Source: Acinetobacter sp. Ac_5812 (GTDB lineage Bacteria; Pseudomonadota; Gammaproteobacteria; Pseudomonadales; Moraxellaceae). From it: a stretch of DNA of 64,000 bases. Positions within the stretch are counted from its first letter, which is position 1; the number at the start of each line of letters is the position of its first letter. Positions 57,374-64,000 of this stretch are shown piece by piece. Under the pieces are notes generated by a model that ran no database searches, was not told the origin of the DNA, and worked only from the letters and a program-made list of their open reading frames with translations. The stretch is from positions 62,001-126,000 of the forward strand of contig NZ_LXUK01000009.1 of the NCBI RefSeq assembly GCF_013072695.1, given 5' to 3'. The position numbers and the translations under genes were made by a program.

Positions 57374-58351
57374 ATGAAAAAAACTGCCCTACTTCTTTCC
57401 GTCTCATTCTTGAGCAGCTTCCCTTTACTCAGCCATGCAGAAACAAGCAAAACCCTGCCGATCATTGAACAACAAAAACAAGTCGCTGGCTTTTATCAAC
57501 ATCAAGTCGGTGATGTACAAATTACCGCTCTACTCGATGGCACGAACTTTATGTCACCAAGCTTGTTTAAAGATATTTCACCGCAACAAGTCCAACACAT
57601 CTTAAAGAAATACTACGCCGATCAAGACAAAGGCGTACAGACCTCCATCAATGCTTTTCTTGTGAATACAGGAAAATCATTGGTACTCGTCGATAGCGGT
57701 GCTGCCAGTTGTTTTGGTGCACATTTAGGCTCAATTCTAAAAAACCTAGAGGCTTCAGGCTACAAACCTGAACAGGTCGATACCATTTTACTCACGCATT
57801 TACATCCCGACCATGTGTGTGGCATCAGCAAAGATGGTGTTGCTAACTTCCCCAATGCAACCGTGTACGTTTCCAGTGATGAAGCCAATTACTGGCTCGA
57901 TCCAAAACAGGCAGCTAAGCTTCCAAAAGACAAACAAGCAGGTTATGAAGGAACCGTAAAGCACATTAAGCAAGCGATTGCGCCTTACCAAGCCCAACAA
58001 CGCTTTAAGACCTATAAACTCGGTGATGAAATTCAAGGTTTTAAAGTCATTAATACGACGGGACATACGCCTGGTCACTTTAGCTATGAATTAAAAAGCA
58101 AAGGTGAAAGTGTGGTGTTTATTGGAGATATTGTGCATTCACATACTGTGCAATTTGATAAACCAGAAACTGCGATTGAATATGATATTGATCCGAAAAA
58201 AGCAGTGGCTACACGCTTAAAACAATTTGCTGATTTTGCTAAAAATGGACAAACCATTGCTGCACCACATTTACCTTTCCCGGGCATTGGGCATATATAT
58301 TCAGCCGATGGAAAAAGCTATCAATGGATTCCTGTACACTTTAAAGATTAA
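57374..58351 (+). CDS. Periplasmic metallo-beta-lactamase-fold hydrolase
   Basis: 325 residues. Signal peptide to about residue 22 (FPLLSHAET). MBL-fold metal motif H-x-H-x-D-H is THLHPDH (H142, H144, D146, H147), with further metal ligands in GHTPGHFSY, GDIVHSH and a late APHLPFPG. The family includes lactonases, arylsulfatase-like and other MBL hydrolases; it lacks beta-lactamase hallmarks, so it is not called a beta-lactamase. Substrate unknown. It ends in a terminator shared with the LysE exporter. Confidence 0.8.
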   Translation: MKKTALLLSVSFLSSFPLLSHAETSKTLPIIEQQKQVAGFYQHQVGDVQITALLDGTNFMSPSLFKDISPQQVQHILKKYYADQDKGVQTSINAFLVNTGKSLVLVDSGAASCFGAHLGSILKNLEASGYKPEQVDTILLTHLHPDHVCGISKDGVANFPNATVYVSSDEANYWLDPKQAAKLPKDKQAGYEGTVKHIKQAIAPYQAQQRFKTYKLGDEIQGFKVINTTGHTPGHFSYELKSKGESVVFIGDIVHSHTVQFDKPETAIEYDIDPKKAVATRLKQFADFAKNGQTIAAPHLPFPGIGHIYSADGKSYQWIPVHFKD

Positions 58352-58376
58352 GCTGAACAAGCTGATTTTAGGCAAT

Positions 58377-58404
58377 AAAAAAGCGACCTTCTCGGTCGCT
58401 TTTT
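58377..58404. terminator. Bidirectional terminator
   Basis: AGCGACC (58382-58388) and GGTCGCT (58394-58400), with A-run before and T-run after. It lies between the MBL gene and the convergent LysE gene. Confidence 0.88.
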
Positions 58405-58412
58405 CTGCTCTA

Positions 58413-59036
58413 TTATTTCATACCAAAGATCAGCTTTAATCCCAGCAAGGTCATAACGCCACCGGCGATGCGATCAAATATCGATTTTGATTTTAAATAA
58501 ACTTTACGTGGGCCTTCTGCTGACAGTGCCACTGCAACCAGCGAGTACCAACCGGCATCAATAAAGAAGCACAGCATTGGCAACACCACATAGTAATAAC
58601 TTGGGATCTCTTTCGGTAATAAAGCCGTAAAAATACTGGCAAGAATAATGGCTATTTTCGGGTTACTGAGCTGAGTAATCAGCCCTAAACGAAAGGCTTG
58701 TGCATAGCTCATGCGATTCACAGTACCATTGACTGCTTCCATCGGTTCTTTAGCATGTTTGATAATTTTATAGGCCAGCCAAAGCAAGTACAGACCACCA
58801 AATATTTTTAGCGCGATATAGGCAGAAGGCACCGCCAATAGAATCGCTTGCAAGCCCATGACCGCAAGCAAACCAAATAAAGCTGCACCCGTCCCTGTTC
58901 CCAAGGCGGTAAACAGTCCATGCTTACGAGAAATCGCAATTGAGTTTTTAGCCACATAAATAAAGGTAGGGCCAGGGCTGATTGCACCCAACATTAACGC
59001 CAAAGCAATTGAGCCTAAAATCAATAACGATTCCAA
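58413..59036 (-). CDS. LysE-family exporter
   Basis: 207-residue inner-membrane protein, about six helices, LysE/RhtB family (ALMLGAISPGPTFIYVAKNS with the PGP motif near the N-terminus). It is the second LysE member in the window and not a close copy of the one at 46713. Substrate unknown. Ends 9 bp past a bidirectional terminator. Confidence 0.83.
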   Translation of the reverse strand: MESLLILGSIALALMLGAISPGPTFIYVAKNSIAISRKHGLFTALGTGTGAALFGLLAVMGLQAILLAVPSAYIALKIFGGLYLLWLAYKIIKHAKEPMEAVNGTVNRMSYAQAFRLGLITQLSNPKIAIILASIFTALLPKEIPSYYYVVLPMLCFFIDAGWYSLVAVALSAEGPRKVYLKSKSIFDRIAGGVMTLLGLKLIFGMK

Positions 59037-59394
59037 GTAAAACCTCTAGATTAGAATAATTTTCAAATATTAATTTTACTGAAAAAGTAGAGCGAGAAGA
59101 TATAAAAATTTTGACTAATCTCAGCAATTTTTGAGTGCTTCAATCGACGTCATCAAACTAGAAAGCAATAAACTAGAGCAAAGACTCAATTCATAATGAA
59201 TATCAAACACTTAAAAATAGCATATTCATCTCCGCCATAAATCAAGTATCCAATTTTTCTATAAAACTAATTTTATGATCAAAATTTGTCATCCATTTTA
59301 ATGTAACTTTCATTTATTTTTAGCAACTTAAATCCCATAATAAAATTATGGATTAAATTCATTTTCATCAATAACGATAACCGAGGCACATTAG
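59037..59394. other. LysE / oleate hydratase divergent region
   Basis: 358 bp, AT-rich. It should hold the ohyA promoter; CGAGG is just upstream of the ohyA ATG. No ORF or RNA gene is evident. Confidence 0.4.
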
Positions 59395-61017
59395 ATGCAA
59401 ACTAAAAAACTGAAAACTTTAGACCCTTCACAATCACATCTCTGGATCATTGGCGGCGGTATTGCCGGCATGGCGGCAGCAGCCTTTGCCATTCGTGACG
59501 CCAAAGTACCCGCCCAAAACATTCATATTTTAGAAGAGCTTGAGGTTTCAGGTGGTTCAATGGATGGTGGACATAACCCACTCAACCCCAATCATGCTTG
59601 GGTGACGCGTGGCGGACGAATGCTGACCGATGAAACCTATCTCTGCACATGGGATCTATTCTCTAGCATCCCCTCACTGGAAGATCCCAATATTTCTGTC
59701 CGTGAGGAATGTCGCGAATTTAATGAAAAAATTAAAACCCATGCCCAAGCCCGTTTAATCGATGCGAATCATGTCATTGCAGAAGCCGAAAAGCTCGGTT
59801 TATCCACATTAAATCGCGCGCAGATGCTACGTCTATTGGCACTCAAAGAAGAACGGATTGGCAGTCGTCGTATTGATGAATTTTTTGATGATGCATTTTT
59901 TCAAAGCAATTTCTGGCGAATGTGGCGTACCACCTTTGCCTTTCAGAAATGGCATAGTGCAGCAGAATTACGTCGTTATTTCTTACGCTTTATTCAGGAA
60001 TTACCCCGTATCCATACCTTGGCTGGGGTTAAACGCACCAAATACAATCAATATGATTCGATGATTTATCCTTTACAACGTTGGCTGGTCGAACAAGGCG
60101 TGGATGTGCGCTTTGGTACTTATGTCACTGACGCTGATTTTGTTGAAGACGAGCAGAGTAAAGAGCGTAAGGCAAGCAAGCTGTATCTGAATCTTCCAGA
60201 AGGCACGGAACAGATTATCTTAGGTGAACATGATCTCGCCTTATTTACCTTAGGTTCAATTACAGCCGATTCACGTTATGGCGGTCAGAATGATGTGCCT
60301 GCCTTAATTCGTGATCGACAGGATCATGGCTGGCGCTTATGGGAAACCCTTGCACAAAAAGCACCTGATTTTGGCCGGCCAATGACCTTTAATGGCAATA
60401 TCGACGAACATAAATGGAAGTCCTTTACCCTGACGCTGCATGATGATGTCTTGCTGAAACGCATCATTGATTACACAGGCAATGAACCAGGAACGGGTGC
60501 ACTGATGACGTGGTTTGAATCGGGCTGGCATTTATCCATTGTTGTGCCTGCACAGCCACATTTTGCCGACTTACCTGCAGGTAAATTCACTTTGTGGGGC
60601 TATGGCTTTGAAATTGATCACATCGGTGACTACATCAAAAAACCAATGAGTGAAGCCACTGGGCAAGAAATTGTGATTGAGTTAATTCATCAGCTCGGAT
60701 TCGACGATATTCTGGATCATGTACTGGCGCATAGTGACATTAGCACGGTGATGATGCCTTATGCCTCAGCCCTGTTTGCCTGTCGTAAAGCCGGCGATCG
60801 TCCCTTATTGATTCCAGAAAATGCTGTTAATTTTGCCTTCTTGGGTCAATTTGTGGAACTGGAAGATGATGTGGTGTTTACCGTGGAATATTCAATTCGT
60901 GGCGCCATGCTCGCCATTTATCAGCTTTTAGGTGTAGATCGTGAAGTTCCAGAAATCTATAACGGCTTGCTCGATCCCAACGTCGGTTTAAAAGCCTTAG
61001 AAACCGTGTTTCACTAA
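59395..61017 (+). CDS. ohyA: Oleate hydratase (MCRA family)
   Basis: FAD-dependent enzyme that adds water to the cis-9 double bond of oleic or palmitoleic acid. 540 residues. FAD motif IIGGGIAGM (18-26), the MCRA segment SGGSMDGGHNP, and TRGGRMLTDETYLCTWDLFSSIP carrying the catalytic Glu region; late SALFACRKAGDRP and NFAFLGQFVELEDDVVFTVEYSIRGAM match the family. Somewhat shorter than the best-studied forms (590-640). It detoxifies unsaturated fatty acids and may modify host lipids. Single gene followed by a perfect hairpin. Confidence 0.92.
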   Translation: MQTKKLKTLDPSQSHLWIIGGGIAGMAAAAFAIRDAKVPAQNIHILEELEVSGGSMDGGHNPLNPNHAWVTRGGRMLTDETYLCTWDLFSSIPSLEDPNISVREECREFNEKIKTHAQARLIDANHVIAEAEKLGLSTLNRAQMLRLLALKEERIGSRRIDEFFDDAFFQSNFWRMWRTTFAFQKWHSAAELRRYFLRFIQELPRIHTLAGVKRTKYNQYDSMIYPLQRWLVEQGVDVRFGTYVTDADFVEDEQSKERKASKLYLNLPEGTEQIILGEHDLALFTLGSITADSRYGGQNDVPALIRDRQDHGWRLWETLAQKAPDFGRPMTFNGNIDEHKWKSFTLTLHDDVLLKRIIDYTGNEPGTGALMTWFESGWHLSIVVPAQPHFADLPAGKFTLWGYGFEIDHIGDYIKKPMSEATGQEIVIELIHQLGFDDILDHVLAHSDISTVMMPYASALFACRKAGDRPLLIPENAVNFAFLGQFVELEDDVVFTVEYSIRGAMLAIYQLLGVDREVPEIYNGLLDPNVGLKALETVFH

Positions 61018-61037
61018 ATCATTTTGAAAGGCTAAAA

Positions 61038-61066
61038 ATGAAGTAGATCTTGATGATCTACTTCAT
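61038..61066. terminator. Hairpin after oleate hydratase
   Basis: ATGAAGTAGATC (61038-61049) and GATCTACTTCAT (61055-61066) form a perfect 12-bp stem with a 5-nt loop. No T-run, but it begins 20 nt after the ohyA stop and the next gene is convergent. Confidence 0.6.
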
Positions 61067-61128
61067 CCACTTGATTAGTCCTTATATCTATTCGCAAGAT
61101 TCAGTCGAATTTGCAGAGAAGAGTGCGC

Positions 61129-61662
61129 TTATTCTTGAAGCAGCAGTTTGCCATTTGCTTTCAGTAATTTTCCATCATAGCTATAAATCATTTTCTTCTG
61201 AGCAACTTTCCGTTCTTGCTCCTCACTTTCTGGTGCCCCCATAAAGTCAGGCATGGTCACGATAATTTGATTCGGCTTCGCTGAAACCTTGATGAGATCC
61301 GAACATGAACCAAAAACAGGCGAAACTGTCACTTTCTGATTTGGGCTGATTTTCACAAAATTCAGTTGGATGGGACAACCACTGCCGCCAATGTCTTGCA
61401 CCAAAACCACATCATCCATGTATAGTTTATAAATACCTTCAATCGACAGACCGTTATTGCCCTCAATTTTTGGCAACACCATCTTCTGATTAAAATACAA
61501 CGTTTCTTGCCCAGTCTCAGGACTGACTTTAATTTGAACTTGCCCATAACGTGTTTTCTTGACGTTTTCCGCAGCAAAAGCAGTCTGTGTAGCGACCAAT
61601 ACCGTAGCAGCAAGCACCAATTTCAACATCTTATTTTGCTTCATCATTTTGATTTTACTCAT
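61129..61662 (-). CDS. Secreted uncharacterised protein, second gene of a pair
   Basis: About 177 residues. The signal peptide MLKLVLAATVLVATQTAFA follows several Met codons; starts at 61662, 61647 and 61644 are all possible. The mature protein is beta-rich with two Cys (GGSGCPIQL, FGSCSDL) likely forming a disulfide, and LYFNQKMVLP. No family recognised. Its start overlaps the end of the upstream secreted protein gene, so the two are translationally coupled and may act together in the periplasm. Confidence 0.58.
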   Translation of the reverse strand: MSKIKMMKQNKMLKLVLAATVLVATQTAFAAENVKKTRYGQVQIKVSPETGQETLYFNQKMVLPKIEGNNGLSIEGIYKLYMDDVVLVQDIGGSGCPIQLNFVKISPNQKVTVSPVFGSCSDLIKVSAKPNQIIVTMPDFMGAPESEEQERKVAQKKMIYSYDGKLLKANGKLLLQE

Positions 61663-62263
61663 CACCTTGTTTAATGATTTTCGGTTTTAAACTACATGGA
61701 TTTTCGACCTTGATCTCCTGAAAGTATTTCTCTCCGTCTTCTTCTGCATCATAGCCAAAATTAAACGAGCCATCGCTCTCATCAAAGAAGGTGGAATAGC
61801 CAATCTGTCCCATCTCACTAAACTTTGAATCTTTTTTACTGATGCTTAAATAAGGCTTGAATTCAGGCAAACGGTAAAACACCACTTTGTCATGTTCTTT
61901 ATCCAATTGCTGTTTGGTCACAAAGCACTTTTGATCGGGTGACATTTGTAATAATTCAAAGAATTCCTGCTGCTTGTTATTTTGACCATATACCGTGAGA
62001 ATATGTGCGCTGCCGGTTGCACCGAGTTGAAACCCAATCTGTTTTGGGGTGAATTGATAGGCCCTTGCCGTCTTATTCCATTGCGATATTAAGACCTTTT
62101 CTTGACCTTTATAGACTTTGATATAATCACAGGCATCGGTTTTTACATTACAGTTTCGTTTAATAATTTTGACCTCACCCGCTTGAGCCAAAACTTCTGC
62201 TTTCGCCCATAGTACGCTACTGCAACAGAGCACACTGATTGCTAAAATTAATCTACTTGTCAT
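61655..62263 (-). CDS. Secreted uncharacterised protein, first gene of a pair
   Basis: 202 residues. Signal peptide MTSRLILAISVLCCSSVLWA. Mature protein with four Cys (KRNCNVKTDACDY, KCFVTK, NPCSLK), probably two disulfides. No family recognised. The stop overlaps the start of the next gene. About 100 bp separate it from the methyltransferase gene on the same strand. Role unknown; an envelope protein by export alone. Confidence 0.6.
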   Translation of the reverse strand: MTSRLILAISVLCCSSVLWAKAEVLAQAGEVKIIKRNCNVKTDACDYIKVYKGQEKVLISQWNKTARAYQFTPKQIGFQLGATGSAHILTVYGQNNKQQEFFELLQMSPDQKCFVTKQQLDKEHDKVVFYRLPEFKPYLSISKKDSKFSEMGQIGYSTFFDESDGSFNFGYDAEEDGEKYFQEIKVENPCSLKPKIIKQGDE

Positions 62264-62366
62264 TTTATAATATACCCAATTGATTTAAGCCGTGGTCTAA
62301 GTGCCACAAAATAGACAGCTTATTCTGCTTAGAATAGATTGGGAATTCAATGTTTTATTGCTGGCC

Positions 62367-63134
62367 TCATCCATATGAGGCTGAAAGTACCAAATACAAC
62401 ACTTCACTGCTAAACGAACCATCTGCTTGAATACGATAATATTGTTGAACTTGATCAGATGCCTTGCGCTGTAAATCCCGTATGGTCTGGACTGCATATT
62501 CAGAGGTTTGCATTCGCTCCGTCCAACTCGTAAATTCTAAATCTAAATGCTGCTTTTCAACAGTCTCAACCCTAAAACCTGCATATTCAGCAAAGCGCAT
62601 CCATTCTCGCAAACTATAATTACGCACATGACTTGGGTCTCGAATGGTTTCAATAGTCTGAAAAAAGGTATCCATCACTGGATTTGAGTGCCCTAAAATA
62701 TCGACAATAATCACCTTGCCTTGCGGCACCAATACACGGCGAATTTCCGCCATCGCCTGTGCCACATTTTGCCAATGATGTGCTGAATAGCGCGTAATCA
62801 CACAATCAAAGCTTTGATCGGCAAAAGCTAAACTCTCCGCTGCACCTTGTACAGCCTTGACATGATCAAAGCCCTTTTGCTTGGCCTGCTGAGCCACCAA
62901 TTCAACCATTGACGGCGTTAAATCATAAGCCGTCACTTGATCGGTAAAGGGTGCAATTTGATAGCTGACATGGCCACCACCACAACCTAAATCCAACACT
63001 TTTTTCAATTGCTGTGACTGGATCAAGTGCTGCATTTTTGCAAACTCAATCCCTTGTGCGTGAACACTACTGTTTAAATAGGCTTGAGATTTATCTTGAT
63101 ATTGCTGTTGATTGACTTGATGCTGGGTACTCAT
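62367..63134 (-). CDS. Class I SAM-dependent methyltransferase (UbiE/Methyltransf_11 type)
   Basis: About 255 residues from the ATG at 63134, chosen because AAGGAT sits 6 nt upstream; the longer reading has no family support. SAM motif I VLDLGCGGGHVSY, motif II DQSFDCVITRYSAHHW, motif III LVPQGKVIIVDI. Typical of small-molecule O-, C- or N-methyltransferases; substrate unknown. The C-terminal third (LREWMRFAEYAGF) is common in the UbiE-like group, but ubiquinone synthesis is not implied by context. Confidence 0.82.
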   Translation of the reverse strand: MSTQHQVNQQQYQDKSQAYLNSSVHAQGIEFAKMQHLIQSQQLKKVLDLGCGGGHVSYQIAPFTDQVTAYDLTPSMVELVAQQAKQKGFDHVKAVQGAAESLAFADQSFDCVITRYSAHHWQNVAQAMAEIRRVLVPQGKVIIVDILGHSNPVMDTFFQTIETIRDPSHVRNYSLREWMRFAEYAGFRVETVEKQHLDLEFTSWTERMQTSEYAVQTIRDLQRKASDQVQQYYRIQADGSFSSEVLYLVLSASYG

Positions 63135-63234
63135 GTTCTTATCCTTGCGTTGTCGGTCTAAATTCAAAATAACCAACAACAACCAAAAATAAAAATGATC
63201 AATTTTATACAAATTAATAAAAATAAGTTATCAA

Positions 63235-63912
63235 TTAAAGACCAATCAAACTGGCCGCCACGTTGATCGCCACCGCCAAAATTACGGTATTGAAAATAAA
63301 GGCCAACACACAATGAAAAATATTCAGATGTCGAAGCTCTGAGCTGGTAATCGAGACATCAGCGGTTTGTGCAGAAGTACCGATGATATAACTGAAATAG
63401 ATAAAATCCAGATAATCCGGTTGATCGGTTTTCGGAAAATCTAGACCTGCATCTTGATGACGACTTTTGGCAAGGTAGTAATCATGTGCATAATGAATGG
63501 CAAATAAAGTATGCAGTAATAACCATGTCGAGAAAATCGTGCCGATGGTCAGTAAAATGAGTACTGTTTTTAAAATAGGTTGATCTTTAGGCACATGTCC
63601 CAACTGCACCACAATCGAAATAAAACAAATCACAATAGCGATCAGCACCACAGTCAAGATCATCCACTTGCCTTCATCCTGCTGTTTGGCACGTTGTAAA
63701 ATATGGGTGGCGTCCAAGTGCCACATCATTTTCAAGGTCAGAAATAAATACAGCCAAATCGCAATATTCCAACCGAGCTGCAAGCAGGTTGCCCAATGCC
63801 ATTGCGTGAACAGATGCAAAGCCCCGTAAATCAACAATCCCAAAGAAAAAGTCGCAGACAAATATGGTCGATACTTGATTCCTTTCACTAAACGATGGAT
63901 GAATCCTTGCAT
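63235..63912 (-). CDS. DUF1345 membrane protein
   Basis: 225 residues with five or six membrane helices. The family C-terminus is plain: DFIYFSYIIGTSAQTADV, then LRHLNIFHCVLAFIFNTVIL. Function unknown across Proteobacteria. Same strand as the methyltransferase, 100 bp upstream. The remaining 88 bp to the window end show nothing else. Confidence 0.82.
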   Translation of the reverse strand: MQGFIHRLVKGIKYRPYLSATFSLGLLIYGALHLFTQWHWATCLQLGWNIAIWLYLFLTLKMMWHLDATHILQRAKQQDEGKWMILTVVLIAIVICFISIVVQLGHVPKDQPILKTVLILLTIGTIFSTWLLLHTLFAIHYAHDYYLAKSRHQDAGLDFPKTDQPDYLDFIYFSYIIGTSAQTADVSITSSELRHLNIFHCVLAFIFNTVILAVAINVAASLIGL

Positions 63913-64000
63913 GTTTCACCTATTTGTATTTTTTATGCATGAGTAATTTACCCTTATTTTTTAACACTGTATTGCCTTAGAAAAATCACTCAGAACTGCG

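Noticed and set aside
57374..58351. Metallo-beta-lactamase resistance gene
   Set aside because: Only the general MBL-fold motif is present; length and flanking motifs differ from true beta-lactamases.

Overview
The window is chromosomal DNA of an Acinetobacter-like gammaproteobacterium (Moraxellaceae). The grounds are an AT-rich base composition, a benM/benABCDE cluster whose proteins closely match what I recall of A. baylyi ADP1, a very glutamine-rich SMC with smc-zipA-ligA in tandem, and secreted proteins of the kind annotated DUF6160/FilA-like in Acinetobacter. No rRNA, tRNA, IS element, prophage or CRISPR array was seen. Names rest on motifs and recalled family sequences; no search was run.

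Layout. 1-0.5 kb: 3' part of a peroxiredoxin gene. 0.5-9.9 kb: a benzoate module with regulator benM, divergent benABCDE, then benK (MFS importer) and benP (OprD-type porin). It takes benzoate through both membranes and oxidises it to catechol; the catechol (cat) genes are not in the window. 10-18.5 kb: bacterioferritin, an extended SDR, then gntR-smc-zipA-ligA on the minus strand. 19.5-28 kb: an unknown protein with a conservon-type small GTPase, TauE/SafE permease, birA, coaX, a small hydrolase, ffh, a YpjD-like membrane protein, an AT-rich islet with one orphan and one very short ORF, and dusC.

28.1-45.7 kb: the most unusual part, about 17.5 kb all on the minus strand. It holds a two-partner secretion pair (tpsA with an ESPR signal and GLUG repeats; tpsB), two paralogous secreted proteins with the same Cys-containing C-terminus, a flavin-dependent halogenase-like protein that keeps its catalytic Lys and Glu, and a compact four-gene operon of secreted proteins. 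Six of the secreted proteins share one short tag directly after the signal peptide, with invariant spacing. I read the block as a surface/secretion locus with an embedded halogenase; no such combined system is known to me.

46-64 kb: housekeeping genes (dcd, apbC, metG) mixed with accessory ones: two LysE exporters, DUF2062, a lipoprotein nucleosidase with an altered active-site residue, a LEA-like desiccation-type protein, a GNAT, several secreted unknowns, a metallo-beta-lactamase-fold hydrolase, oleate hydratase, a methyltransferase and a DUF1345 membrane protein. Convergent gene pairs are mostly separated by strong hairpins.
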